Source: Hyphomicrobiales bacterium (GTDB lineage: Bacteria; Pseudomonadota; Alphaproteobacteria; Rhizobiales; Aestuariivirgaceae). Taken from it: DNA of 46,100 nucleotides. Position 1 is the stretch's first letter; every line of letters starts with the position of its first letter. Location of the stretch: the NCBI GenBank assembly GCA_016710435.1, contig JADJVV010000011.1:1-46100 (forward strand), written 5' to 3'. Made by a program: the position numbers and the translations under genes. This document shows positions 14,287 through 23,051 of this stretch, one piece after another. The notes beneath the pieces were generated by a model. The model was given only the letters and a program-made list of their open reading frames with translations. It ran no database searches and had not been told where the DNA came from.

Positions 14287-14882
14287 CCGACCAAGCCGCA
14301 GACCTCAACGCATGGCAAGCCACCAACACCGTGCGGCGACTAGACGAGCAAAACCGTTTCTTTGGCGCGACGGCTTGGGCCGATGGCGCGGGCGCGACGC
14401 GTCCGTTGAATCAGACAACCGAGGTGCATGGTGCCTACGAAATCACTGACGAGTGGGCAATGCTTGAGGCGCACGGTTACTACCAAGCGGAAGATGGCAG
14501 GCTCAAGCTCGCACCTGTGCTGGTTTACCCAGGCGTTGTGCTTGCGCCGTGGGTGGAAGGCTACACCGTTCCTCCGCGCAGCGCGTTCTTGTGGCTCACA
14601 ATCGAGCATGGTCTTGGCACCGCTCGTTACCCGACCGCTGACCCCAAAAAGCCGGACACCGGCTGGAGCGGACAAATCACATCAACTCGTGGCCGTCTGG
14701 AGTGGGGCAGCGGCGAACCTCGGGAACAGCAGATTTTCCCAGGCGTCTATGAAAACTCGATGCCTCCTGCGTCCACCTTCATCTGGCATCAAATCATCGG
14801 CAGCACCGATGCAGGCGGGCGCTACACGCCGCAAAACGATTCACCAACTTTCGTGGCCGGTTTCTACTGCCCGCCATACTAG
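14283..14882 (+). CDS. structural-region protein (199 aa)
   Basis: Start at ATG 14283 (MTDQAADLNAWQATN), coupled to the upstream stop. Gly/Trp/Tyr-rich beta-type sequence with an aromatic C-terminus (TFVAGFYCPPY). Not recognised. Likely a virion protein from its position. Confidence 0.6.
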   Translation: MTDQAADLNAWQATNTVRRLDEQNRFFGATAWADGAGATRPLNQTTEVHGAYEITDEWAMLEAHGYYQAEDGRLKLAPVLVYPGVVLAPWVEGYTVPPRSAFLWLTIEHGLGTARYPTADPKKPDTGWSGQITSTRGRLEWGSGEPREQQIFPGVYENSMPPASTFIWHQIIGSTDAGGRYTPQNDSPTFVAGFYCPPY

Positions 14883-14903
14883 CAACCAACACCACACAGC
14901 ATT

Positions 14904-15788
14904 ATGATCGGTTCACTCTCAAACTTCGGCGAGGCGCTCGTTCTCGATTCCGTCTTTGGTCGCATCCCAAACTACAACTGGCCCGGCACGCTCTACGTCG
15001 CGCTGTTCACCTCCATGCCGGATGACAGCGGCGCGAATGGCTCCGAAGTCAGCACCAGCGGCACGGGCTACACCCGCACGCCCATCAGCAACAACAGCAC
15101 GAACTTCGATGCGACACCGACGAGCACGAGCGGTAGCGCTGTAAAGGGCGTGAAGAAGAACAAGACCGCATGGGTATTCCCAACGGCAACCGCAGCCTGG
15201 GGTGAAGTGCGCGGCGGCGGCATCTACGACGCGTCGAGCGGTGGAAACCTTCTTTGGCTGTGGGAATGGTCGCAGCCTCGCGTTGTAGCTGCCAATGACA
15301 CGATGCGTGTCGAAGCGCTCGAACTCCAGTTCACGTTCAACAACGCTGATGCGTCGCTCGATGCCAACTGCGTCTTGTCGTTCGCTCTTCAGCGCGCATT
15401 CCTAGATGCGTTCTTTGGTTCGCCTGCGGCCCCCACGATTCCAGCAGACCTTTACGGCGCGCTGATGACTGCGCTTCCCGGCGCTGACGAAGGGAGTTCG
15501 GCAGGAACGGAACTCACGATTGCAACCAACAATTATTCCCGCGTCCAGATTCCCAATGATGCAACGCGCTGGCCTGCTTACAGCAATGGCCAGAAGAGCA
15601 ACGGTCAGCAGATCGTGTGGCCGCAGGCTTCGGGCTCGTGGTCGTCTGTTGTGGGTGTGTGCCTCTATGGCGGCGCTTTGGCTGGCGCGACGCTCATCGC
15701 CAAGCTCAATCCGAACACCACTTCCAACTGGGTGGCGGGCGATCAGCCGCGCATCGCCGCTGGCGCTCTGCCAATTCAGGGAGACTAA
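14904..15788 (+). CDS. virion protein with two related halves
   Basis: 294 residues after an A/C-rich leader (CAACCAACACCACACAGCATT). Two similar halves: NWPGTLYVALFTSMPDDSGANGSEV...TGYTRTPI and PADLYGALMTALPGADEGSSAGTEL...NYSRVQI, each followed by a Gly/Ala-rich WVFPTATAAWGEVRGGGIYD or IVWPQASGSWSSVVGVCLYG segment. This internal duplication points to a repeated beta domain, as in decoration or fibre-type proteins. The VALF/ALM...GTEL...GYxR pattern resembles a phage tail-protein repeat I have seen, unnamed. Confidence 0.7.
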   Translation: MIGSLSNFGEALVLDSVFGRIPNYNWPGTLYVALFTSMPDDSGANGSEVSTSGTGYTRTPISNNSTNFDATPTSTSGSAVKGVKKNKTAWVFPTATAAWGEVRGGGIYDASSGGNLLWLWEWSQPRVVAANDTMRVEALELQFTFNNADASLDANCVLSFALQRAFLDAFFGSPAAPTIPADLYGALMTALPGADEGSSAGTELTIATNNYSRVQIPNDATRWPAYSNGQKSNGQQIVWPQASGSWSSVVGVCLYGGALAGATLIAKLNPNTTSNWVAGDQPRIAAGALPIQGD

Positions 15789-15791
15789 AGT

Positions 15792-18305
15792 ATGGCGCAT
15801 CCACTGAGTAGCACCCCGGCGAGCATCCGCCTCACGACCACCACTGTGCCCACAGCGCAGACGGTGGACATGGATGGCGTGATGCAAACGGCGCTTTTGG
15901 TGAATCAGCTCGTGGATTACCCGGCATCGACCGCGATCACGGCGGCGGTGCAATCGGGCGTCAATCTCGTTGTGCCCGCAGTCGGAACCGATGTGTCTGG
16001 CGTTGCTCCCGGCGCGACCGGCACAGGCACAGGCTACGCCTCCGCAACGGCTGTTACTAAGGTCACGGCAGGGACTCAAAAGACGAGCACGAAGCTCGTG
16101 AGCGGCTCGCATGTGCTGGCGCTATCCCCGCTCGTGCCTGACACTGACATTTCGGTTGGCGGGCTAGTAATTGGAACCAACATACCCGCAAACGCAGCGG
16201 TGAGCGCCACTGCGACGCAGCCGCGCGCAGTGTCATTGTCGATCACCACCACGGCAGCAAGCGCAACCGTGAACCTCGCAAGCGGCACGACTGCCGGAAT
16301 GCGAATTGGCATGGTGATCATCGCCCCAACGGTCCCGGCTGGCTACACGGTGGCAACCATCGCGTCGTCAACGCAGTTCACACTTTCTTCTGGCACCAGC
16401 GTAACCGCAGGCACGGCCATTGCTGCCACTGGCACCAGCGTTGTTGCAGCGCGTCGAGTGGTCAATGCAAGCACGCAATCGGCCTCCGCTACCGTGACCG
16501 TCGAATCGACTGCCGGACTCGTCGCGGGACAGCTCATTTCGTCAGCCGCTTTTGCGACAGGCACGACGATTTCAATCGTCACGAGCGACACCACTTTTAC
16601 GGCATCGGCGAGCGCAGGATCAAGCACTACGGGCGACATGACGCTCGGCGCACTGATCACCATCAGTCACAAGGACACCAACACCACGAGTGTTGCGGCG
16701 TCCGGCTCGGTATCGGCACAAACGATTAGTATCGGCCCAGTCATCGAAATGGCGGCGAACGCCTCGACATCAACGAGCGCAACCTACACTTTTGTTGGCA
16801 ATGGTCGCACAATGGCCGACATGCGCGATGGCGATTACTGCATCATCGCCGTGCGCGTCACATCAAACACCGGATACGAGAGCTACCTCATGGGCTACGG
16901 GTATCTCCGCCGTGCTTCGTCTGGCCTGAAACAGTTCTACCTTTGGTCACAGGAGACGGGGGGCTCGCCAGTCACAGATCTGACCGTTCCGCCCGAGGTA
17001 AATTCGCTGTTTTGGTCGCTCACTAATGGCCCGCACATCATTGGCATCTTCCAGAAGCCCAAGCTCGTGTTCGAGTTTGGAGTGGAACGCGGCATCTCTG
17101 GCAAAATGCTTTCCGCCCCAGTGCTTTCGCGCGGCGCGTCCCCAATAGTCTTTCCTGCGCAGCGTATCGCGGCACGCCTACTGCAAGGCCCTGCCCTTGT
17201 TGGCCTAGCGGAAAACCAGTTCATCCGCTTCCCGGCGCAACTCATCACGTCGCGCGTCCGCGTGTCGCCGGACATCCGCAGCATCGAACGCGACATCACT
17301 TTTGATTTGGCGGCACCGCCCTCGCTTCGCTCCAGGCTGTTGCAGTTACCGACTCTGACGGGCGGTTATTTGCGAGTGTCCGCCACGGCTCGCGCGACGC
17401 TTCATGCGGGAGTCATCACCATCAGTCCTCACGGTGAAGAGTTGATTTTCCGTGGTGCCCCGCCTGCGCTGACCTCGCGAGCAAGCGGCGCTTTGACTGG
17501 CTCGAATTTCTTTCGGCGCACGCCCTTGATTCGCGCGCTGACTCGCGGCTCGCTCGATTTCGTGATTACCGGGCGCGGCCTGTCGGTTCGCGATGTGGTT
17601 GCTGATTGCATGGGCGTCTGGAATCTGCGGCTTGGTGTGCGCTGCTTGTGCGCTCAGGACGACGTGAAAGAGCGGGCAATCGCGGACTTGAACGCCTCGC
17701 TACAAGTGATCTACAGCCGCGCGCACCGACTCAACTACTTCAATAAAACCACGCTCACTGTCACGGTGCCAGCCAACGCGACCGGCGCAGACCTTCCCAA
17801 CACGATTCAAGCCGTGCTTGGGACGGCCCGTTGGAAAGCCACCGAAGACGCGACGACAACGAAAGCGCTAGCCTCCCTGTCTTCGCTGGCAGATGCGCAG
17901 CAATTTGGCGACCTTTACGGCGTGGCAGGCAATCCAATGGCTTACTTCATCGACACGCGGACACAACCGGAAGCAAACGTTGTGAAGAGTAAGCTGATGG
18001 TGTTGCCTGTGCAGACATCGCAAATCTACGTCGATTTGGAAGTTGCCTACGCCGCCCCGCGCTACACATGGCGTGACGTTGAGCTTGCAACCCCTCTCCA
18101 GTTGCCGAGCACTTACGCGGAATCGTTGCTGATGCCGATTGTTCGCCAGCGAGCGACCGGCTTCCGGTTGTTCACCAATCAGGCGCTTCGTCAGACCATT
18201 GAAGCGCAATACATGAAGGCGCAACTCGCTCTTGGCCTTGTCGATCCCAAGCCCAAGCAAGCCGCAGAGCCGCAAACCGCCAACGTTGGAGGGATTGAAC
18301 AATGA
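15792..18305 (+). CDS. large virion protein (837 aa), fibre-like N-half and neck/adaptor-like C-half
   Basis: A Shine-Dalgarno-like GGGAG precedes ATG 15792. Residues 1-330 are Ala/Thr/Ser/Val-rich beta repeats (STQFTLSSGTSVTAGTAI, DTTFTASASAGSSTTGDMT), typical of fibres or collars. Residues about 600-820 are mixed alpha/beta with TYAESLLMPIVRQRATGFRL, which resembles phage adaptor or tail-tubular C-termini. The stop overlaps the next start (ATGA). The exact role is not determinable; a baseplate or neck structural protein fits. Confidence 0.65.
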   Translation: MAHPLSSTPASIRLTTTTVPTAQTVDMDGVMQTALLVNQLVDYPASTAITAAVQSGVNLVVPAVGTDVSGVAPGATGTGTGYASATAVTKVTAGTQKTSTKLVSGSHVLALSPLVPDTDISVGGLVIGTNIPANAAVSATATQPRAVSLSITTTAASATVNLASGTTAGMRIGMVIIAPTVPAGYTVATIASSTQFTLSSGTSVTAGTAIAATGTSVVAARRVVNASTQSASATVTVESTAGLVAGQLISSAAFATGTTISIVTSDTTFTASASAGSSTTGDMTLGALITISHKDTNTTSVAASGSVSAQTISIGPVIEMAANASTSTSATYTFVGNGRTMADMRDGDYCIIAVRVTSNTGYESYLMGYGYLRRASSGLKQFYLWSQETGGSPVTDLTVPPEVNSLFWSLTNGPHIIGIFQKPKLVFEFGVERGISGKMLSAPVLSRGASPIVFPAQRIAARLLQGPALVGLAENQFIRFPAQLITSRVRVSPDIRSIERDITFDLAAPPSLRSRLLQLPTLTGGYLRVSATARATLHAGVITISPHGEELIFRGAPPALTSRASGALTGSNFFRRTPLIRALTRGSLDFVITGRGLSVRDVVADCMGVWNLRLGVRCLCAQDDVKERAIADLNASLQVIYSRAHRLNYFNKTTLTVTVPANATGADLPNTIQAVLGTARWKATEDATTTKALASLSSLADAQQFGDLYGVAGNPMAYFIDTRTQPEANVVKSKLMVLPVQTSQIYVDLEVAYAAPRYTWRDVELATPLQLPSTYAESLLMPIVRQRATGFRLFTNQALRQTIEAQYMKAQLALGLVDPKPKQAAEPQTANVGGIEQ

Positions 18306-19192
18306 CAACCATCCAACTCGCGCAACAAATCGCGCGCCGCACCCCAGCGAAAACTCTGACCGCCCTCGCGGTTGAGGATCTTAATGCGCTCGCGACCGCC
18401 ATCAACTCGGCACTCAAGGATTGGTTCCAAAAGGCCACGATGCCGCATGTGACGACGCCGATTGGCGCGGATTTGCGCGGCTCACTCACGATCAACGGCA
18501 CCGCAACCAACGGCAGCAAGACAATCGTGCTCTCGAACGCTCCCGCATGGTTCGCGACCGACGGCATTGGCTCCAGTGTCCAGGTTGCGGGCGATGCGCG
18601 CTGGAATCGCCTGATGAGCGTGACTGAACTGCTGTTCCCCTACAATGGCCCGACCGGCGCAGTTGAGTTCAAAGTCTGGCATGATGTGGTTCCACTGCCT
18701 GATACCTTGCTCCAGGTGGGTAGCCCGGTGCGCTTGATTCGTTCCGCTGGCGTGTTCAATGAGCGCATTCTTACCAATGCCATCGTTCCGCCCGTATGGA
18801 GCTTCGAGGGGCACGTTCATTGGTCGGGAGACCCGATGTATTACGGCATTGAGCCGATCAACACCGCCGCGCATTCCACGCCGTTCTTCGTTCTCCGCGT
18901 GTGGCCGATGCCGACGCGCGCCGTGACGCTCGCCTTCCCCATCGTGAACGTGTATCAGATCACGCTTCCGGCGCTCAGCTCGCCCGTGACGCTACCGCTT
19001 CCCGAAGACGTGTGCAGCACGATCATCCTGCCGCTGGCGCTCGACTACGCGGCGGGCGCTGACCTGCTCAAGAAAGACTCGGATTTCAAGCGCATTACCT
19101 ACGATGCGCAGAACGCACGCGCGGCCATCGCTGTCCGCACTATGCACGTTGTCACTGAACCTCAAGCTATGGGCACTGTGCCCGGTTGGTAA
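18302..19192 (+). CDS. neck/adaptor-like protein (296 aa)
   Basis: Helical N-terminus (LAQQIARRTPAKTLTALAVEDL followed by NALATAINSALKDWF), a beta-rich middle and a helical C-terminal region beginning PLPEDVCSTIILPLALDYAAG. N- and C-terminal helices around a small beta domain resemble tail-tubular A/gp4-type adaptors that join portal and tail. It overlaps the upstream gene by 4 nt. Assignment is by architecture only. Confidence 0.6.
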   Translation: MTTIQLAQQIARRTPAKTLTALAVEDLNALATAINSALKDWFQKATMPHVTTPIGADLRGSLTINGTATNGSKTIVLSNAPAWFATDGIGSSVQVAGDARWNRLMSVTELLFPYNGPTGAVEFKVWHDVVPLPDTLLQVGSPVRLIRSAGVFNERILTNAIVPPVWSFEGHVHWSGDPMYYGIEPINTAAHSTPFFVLRVWPMPTRAVTLAFPIVNVYQITLPALSSPVTLPLPEDVCSTIILPLALDYAAGADLLKKDSDFKRITYDAQNARAAIAVRTMHVVTEPQAMGTVPGW

Positions 19193-19194
19193 TT

Positions 19195-19716
19195 ATGCCT
19201 GTCATCCTACTCGAAAACGACGGTCTAAAAAGTCACGTCAAAGAGGTCATTCGCCAACTTCTCGAAGCCAACGACGAGGCAGCGAAGGAACTCGGCACGA
19301 CCATCGAGCCGCGCTTCAAAATCACATTCAGCGTCACCACGGTGTCATTGGGCGGGCTGAATGCCGTGCAGCGTCCGGCAGAAAGCAGGGTTGCTGACCA
19401 ATTCACCGACTCAACCGAAGAGCCGGTTACGTCGGTCACTGAGTCTGTCCGCTCAGGCGAGCAGCTTGGCGAGAGCAACAACAAGCTGGATGCGCTGGCC
19501 ACGCAGTCGCAAAGCTCCCGCGACTCCACGGCGACAACCGGCAAGGTTTCGCAGGCGGAAAAGAACTCGGGTATTAGTAAGGCCGTTGAAGCCTCAACGA
19601 CCACAGCGAACGACACTGCCAAAGAAACCGCAAACTCCAAGCAGAGCGAAACCAACTCTCAGGTGCAGTCCAACAACACCAAACAGGAGACAACGACGGA
19701 ATACGTCCAAGCCTAA
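19195..19716 (+). CDS. disordered Ser/Thr/Asn-rich protein with short N-terminal domain
   Basis: Start at ATG 19195 (MPVILLENDGL), 2 nt after the upstream stop. Residues 1-60 form a small domain ending in a strand RFKITFSVTTVSLG. The remaining 110 residues are low-complexity Ser/Thr/Glu/Asn. The following gene has a similar strand placed C-terminally after a similar low-complexity region, as if the pair were two halves of one architecture. Function unknown. Confidence 0.6.
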   Translation: MPVILLENDGLKSHVKEVIRQLLEANDEAAKELGTTIEPRFKITFSVTTVSLGGLNAVQRPAESRVADQFTDSTEEPVTSVTESVRSGEQLGESNNKLDALATQSQSSRDSTATTGKVSQAEKNSGISKAVEASTTTANDTAKETANSKQSETNSQVQSNNTKQETTTEYVQA

Positions 19717-19719
19717 GCT

Positions 19720-20127
19720 ATGCCCGCAAACTCAACACGACAAGTCGCGGTCACGTCTGGCGGCGATGGCGCGTCTAGCACGTCAAACCAAAACACCGCG
19801 CAGGAGCAGTTTTCGGAGTCCATCAAGGATCAGCGCGCCTCCAGCACGCGAGATACTACGGAGTCCCGCGACACCTCCAGCACGCGAGACGAGAACAACA
19901 CCTCAGTCCGCGATGGCTCAAACTCCAGCGAGGACAAGCGCGTTCAAACAACCGCCGAGACATCGAAGCAAAGCACGACTGCGAACGAGCGGACAACGCA
20001 AAGCACGCCAACCGTGGTGAAGCATGTCAAAGTAAGCGGGGGTGGGCAAACCTCGCTCCAGCCCGATGACTATGCGATGCAGATCAGTTTTACGCTGGAA
20101 GTCACGTCGCCATTGTGTAGATGTTAA
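19720..20127 (+). CDS. low-complexity protein with C-terminal beta strand
   Basis: 135 residues. Repeated short units rich in SRDTSSTRDENNTSVRDGS dominate residues 25-90; a strand DDYAMQISFTLEV lies near the C-terminus. Composition and placement mirror the previous gene. Possibly a flexible virion or fibre accessory protein. Confidence 0.6.
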   Translation: MPANSTRQVAVTSGGDGASSTSNQNTAQEQFSESIKDQRASSTRDTTESRDTSSTRDENNTSVRDGSNSSEDKRVQTTAETSKQSTTANERTTQSTPTVVKHVKVSGGGQTSLQPDDYAMQISFTLEVTSPLCRC

Positions 20128-20148
20128 CAACCAACAGGAATCAGCACT

Positions 20149-20415
20149 ATGAAAATGACCGTCACTGACAAACCGCAGCCGCTCACGCTTGAGTCCGGGA
20201 CATCGCTCCTAGAGCTTGAGAACGTTGGCACCGAGACGATCTACCGTGGATGGGAACCCGTAACGACCGCATCGGCGGGAAATTATCCCGGCGTCAAGCT
20301 CGCAGCAGGTGAGCAAATCAGCTACGGCGGCAATGGGCTACCGCTGGCCAACCGCACATTGTATCTCGTGTGTGATTCCGGTAAGACGACACAACTCAAC
20401 TACACTCAACGATGA
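20149..20415 (+). CDS. small beta-rich virion-region protein (88 aa)
   Basis: A/C-rich leader (CAACCAACAGGAATCAGCACT), then MKMTVTDKPQPLTLESGTS. Beta-rich with NRTLYLVCDSGKTTQLNY at the end, resembling small head-fibre or decoration domains. The stop overlaps the next ATG. Family not recognised. Confidence 0.6.
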   Translation: MKMTVTDKPQPLTLESGTSLLELENVGTETIYRGWEPVTTASAGNYPGVKLAAGEQISYGGNGLPLANRTLYLVCDSGKTTQLNYTQR

Positions 20416-20579
20416 TCTTTCGCCGGTCCAGTTCTCGCATTCGTGCCGTCGGCATCGGCTGCTCCCAGAGCGGACGAAGTGGGGGTGGTTCTACGCCATC
20501 GGCTCCAACCTATCTTCGTCCTGATGGCGTCTCTCAGTATCGCCGCCCTGATGGCACCAGTCTTTACCTTCGCCCCTGA
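20412..20579 (+). CDS. 55-aa repeat peptide
   Basis: ATG 20412 overlaps the previous stop (ATGA). Basic and Ser/Gly-rich, with three related C-terminal units: YLRPDGVS, YRRPDGTS, YLRP. The following gene starts 2 nt after its stop. Coupling on both sides supports translation; role unknown. Confidence 0.5.
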   Translation: MIFRRSSSRIRAVGIGCSQSGRSGGGSTPSAPTYLRPDGVSQYRRPDGTSLYLRP

Positions 20580-20581
20580 TT

Positions 20582-21340
20582 ATGCCTGACCTTACACTTA
20601 CCTCGGCTGTTGATACGTTTCTTGGCTCCGCCGATCAGGCGGCAATGCGAACAAACCTTGGCCTCGGAACGATGGCCACACAGGCGGCGAGCGCCGTTGC
20701 AATCACGGGCGGCACCTTCGCGGGTCTTTCAGTGCAGGCAGGCTCCGGCAGCGGACGAATCAGCATTAACCACGACATTAACGGCGTCCTCCTGGGCTCA
20801 ACCACTTCAACGATTCAGTTTTATGATACCTACCTCAGTCGAGGTGGTGCCGCTCATGTTCTCATGATGGGTGTTTCTGGCGCATCACCAGCAACTCAGT
20901 GCTTCAAGGCTGCGAGCGGCGTTGGAACCAACATCGGCGGCGGAAAGCTGCTATGTGTGCGGGCCAATCCACGGGAATGCGATCCCGCAAGATTGGCGCT
21001 CCAAGGAACTACACAAGGGGCGTCCGGCTCCACCGCACAAACTTACGCTGATGTCCTCTCCGTCTTGAATTCTCACTACATTGAGATTGGAGACGGCGTG
21101 ACCATTAACGGAACAGGCTCCGGCTTCCGGCTCGGCTCAAGCATGGCGTCGCTCCTCGGCTTCTGGGGTGCTGCGCCGGTCGCGCAGTTCAACTGGTCTG
21201 GAGGCGCTGGAATCTACGGCACCGGCTCCGGCAATCCCGTGCTCGATGATTCCACATTCGTCGGTTCAACCGGCTCAACCGCCTACACCGTCAATGATTT
21301 GATCTCCGCCCTAAAGCTCTGCGGTGTGCTCGCAGCCTAA
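20582..21340 (+). CDS. tail fibre-like protein (252 aa)
   Basis: N-terminal FLGSADQAAMRTNLGLGTMA and AITGGTFAGLSV are typical of phage tail-fibre repeats. The middle and end are Gly/Ser/Thr-rich, beta-type sequence. Probably a receptor-binding or fibre protein, short compared with most fibres. It sits between the adaptor-like genes and the lysis cluster. Confidence 0.7.
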   Translation: MPDLTLTSAVDTFLGSADQAAMRTNLGLGTMATQAASAVAITGGTFAGLSVQAGSGSGRISINHDINGVLLGSTTSTIQFYDTYLSRGGAAHVLMMGVSGASPATQCFKAASGVGTNIGGGKLLCVRANPRECDPARLALQGTTQGASGSTAQTYADVLSVLNSHYIEIGDGVTINGTGSGFRLGSSMASLLGFWGAAPVAQFNWSGGAGIYGTGSGNPVLDDSTFVGSTGSTAYTVNDLISALKLCGVLAA

Positions 21341-21389
21341 CCACCAACCACCCTCACGCTATGCCCTCAATCGAAGCATACAATCCATC

Positions 21390-21569
21390 ATGAGGCCCGC
21401 ATCTCAACGACTCGCCAGCCTGATCAACGCCGTAGCAGAAGCCGCAACGAAGAACCAACCGGTTATTCTCGCCGTGCTGCAAGATCATGCAGCGGCGCTC
21501 ATCGCCGAAATCGAGAGGATGGAAGCTAAGGAGAGCCTTGAAGCACCCCCACCACCAACCGAGCCATGA
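21390..21569 (+). CDS. small helical protein (59 aa)
   Basis: Starts MRPASQRLASLINAVAEAAT; one long amphipathic helix and a Pro-rich tail (APPPPTEP). Its ATG overlaps the stop of a 10-codon ORF (ATG 21361) and its stop overlaps the next ATG. Unknown function. Confidence 0.5.
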   Translation: MRPASQRLASLINAVAEAATKNQPVILAVLQDHAAALIAEIERMEAKESLEAPPPPTEP

Positions 21570-22048
21570 TCCGATTCGGCGTCACTCTCCGATCACTGAC
21601 TTTGCCAGAGGGCCTTTCTGAGTCCCTGCTGGTGAAGGATGTGAAGCACGCGTTGAATCAGTTCAATGCGGCGCTGGAGGGTATCGTGGAGTTCCGTTTG
21701 GAGCAGTGGCCGGAGTCGGACTATCGGGTGTTCATCAAGTTTGGTGAAGCGGACGAAGGGACGGCGGAGCTGGTGAAGGACGCGAACGGTAAGGACTTCA
21801 CGGTGAAGCTCGATCCGCGTGCGGACTGGGATCTGAAGAAACGCTGGTTCATGCGCTTCGGCGCGGTGAGCACACTGACGCTGATCATGCACGAGCTGGC
21901 CCACATCGCGCAGTTTGCGCACGAGGCTGATGAGGATTCGATCCTTTATGCGAGGCCCTTTCCACGCAAGCGCTTGACCCAGAAAGACGGCACGCTTCTT
22001 CGGCGCATCTTCTGGCGGTGGGCAAAAGATCAAATCCCCAACGTATGA
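21566..22048 (+). CDS. putative zinc metallopeptidase-like phage protein (160 aa)
   Basis: Contains LIMHELAHIAQFAHEADED (about residues 108-126), an HExxH zinc-binding motif with downstream His and Glu that could complete a metallopeptidase site. The N-terminal half is beta-rich with no export signal. Position in front of the lysis genes suggests a role in virion maturation or lysis, but no substrate can be inferred. Translationally coupled on both sides through ATGA overlaps. Confidence 0.65.
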   Translation: MIRFGVTLRSLTLPEGLSESLLVKDVKHALNQFNAALEGIVEFRLEQWPESDYRVFIKFGEADEGTAELVKDANGKDFTVKLDPRADWDLKKRWFMRFGAVSTLTLIMHELAHIAQFAHEADEDSILYARPFPRKRLTQKDGTLLRRIFWRWAKDQIPNV

Positions 22049-22314
22049 CTTTGAGCGACCAGTATTTTGTGATTGGAGGCGTGGCAGCCTGGGGCGTCGC
22101 CATGAGTGCTATCGGCGTGCTCTGGCAGCGGAACATCAAGCTGGAGGGCGTGGTCGCTCGATTGCAATCACAGCTCGTTGCAGGCATGGCCGCCCAGGAG
22201 ATGCTGCGCTCGTGTCCGGCTCCCGACTGTCCTTTTGCTGAACACACCAGCCTCGACGCAGCCCCCCGCTCCATCACCTCCCGAGTTTTCCCGCGACTAC
22301 CAACAACCTCATAA
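22045..22314 (+). CDS. single-span membrane protein, spanin- or holin-like (89 aa)
   Basis: Start ATG 22045 (MTLSDQYFVIGGVAAWGVAM). One N-terminal transmembrane helix (about 8-26) followed by a charged helix (QRNIKLEGVVARLQSQLVAG) and a short Cys-containing tail. This topology is typical of inner-membrane spanin subunits, and the gene is directly followed by a holin-like gene. Confidence 0.55.
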   Translation: MTLSDQYFVIGGVAAWGVAMSAIGVLWQRNIKLEGVVARLQSQLVAGMAAQEMLRSCPAPDCPFAEHTSLDAAPRSITSRVFPRLPTTS

Positions 22315-22318
22315 AACC

Positions 22319-22489
22319 ATGGATTACGTCATCAACCGCCTTGCTGAAAACTCCACCTGGAGAGGCATTATCCTCGTTGTCACCGCTACAGGTGCCCACC
22401 TTTCGCCTGAACTCTCGAACGCCATCGTTGCCGCTGGCCTTGGGCTCGTTGGGCTTATCAATGTGTTGCGCAAGGAGCGCGCCAAATGA
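22319..22489 (+). CDS. holin-like protein (56 aa)
   Basis: MDYVINRLAENSTWRGIILV, then a second hydrophobic helix (NAIVAAGLGLVGLINVL) and a basic end KERAK. The pattern (ST-W-G at the start of TM1, L-S-P-E between, two spans, positive tail) matches small class II-type holins. It would form lesions that release the amidase encoded downstream. The stop overlaps the next start. Confidence 0.7.
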   Translation: MDYVINRLAENSTWRGIILVVTATGAHLSPELSNAIVAAGLGLVGLINVLRKERAK

Positions 22490-22785
22490 AAGGCCCGCTG
22501 CTCACTGTGCTCAAGGACATGCCGCGCGTTCGCGTGCGCGCTGAACCGACGCCTGAACCAAGCACGCTGACCGCCATCGCGGAGCCCAAGCCCGAAGCCA
22601 CGAATGTGGAGCCGATGCCGATCCCTGACCGCATTGAGTTCGAACCCTTGAAATTCAGACCCTCGCTGGAGCGTCCGGGTTTCGGCTTTGTCGAAATAGG
22701 CGACGCCAGATTCTACGGGCGCAACGTCGTCGAGGCGTTGGGGCACGGCAGTCCTTGGGGGCGCATTTGGTGCAATCAACATTGA
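22486..22785 (+). CDS. hypothetical protein (99 aa), lysis region
   Basis: Pro/Glu-rich linker (residues 20-50), then a compact C-terminal segment (GFGFVEIGDARFYGRNVVEA). No signal or membrane segment. Coupled to the holin gene by ATGA. Not recognised. Confidence 0.55.
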   Translation: MKGPLLTVLKDMPRVRVRAEPTPEPSTLTAIAEPKPEATNVEPMPIPDRIEFEPLKFRPSLERPGFGFVEIGDARFYGRNVVEALGHGSPWGRIWCNQH

Positions 22786-22794
22786 GGAGGAAGC

Positions 22795-22908
22795 ATGAAG
22801 CAAGCCGACGCCATCATTGCAGGATTCGTGCTCGTTCTTCTCGCTGGCACCGTGGGCGCAATCGCTGGCTACGAACTTGGGAAATCACACGCCGCCGCCA
22901 AGTCATGA
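22795..22908 (+). CDS. 37-aa membrane peptide
   Basis: A strong Shine-Dalgarno (GAGGAGG, 22784-22790) precedes ATG 22795. One transmembrane helix (AIIAGFVLVLLAGTVGAIAG) and a short basic C-terminus. The stop overlaps the next ATG. Likely part of the lysis or superinfection cluster. Confidence 0.65.
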   Translation: MKQADAIIAGFVLVLLAGTVGAIAGYELGKSHAAAKS

Positions 22909-23051
22909 ACGACGAGCCGCCCGATGAATTCCGCGACAAGATCGAGAACACGACGGCGGGCGTGTTTATCTTCGTTCTCGGTGGCGTTCTGGCCGCGTGT
23001 GGCGTGGTCGCAGCCGTTCATGCCTTTTTCTACCTGGGAGGTAAATTATGA
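22905..23051 (+). CDS. 48-aa membrane protein
   Basis: Charged N-terminus (MNDEPPDEFRDKIENT) then a long hydrophobic stretch (AGVFIFVLGGVLAACGVVAA). Coupled to the upstream peptide and overlapping the amidase start by 4 nt. A second small membrane component of the lysis cassette; holin or antiholin is possible. Confidence 0.6.
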   Translation: MNDEPPDEFRDKIENTTAGVFIFVLGGVLAACGVVAAVHAFFYLGGKL

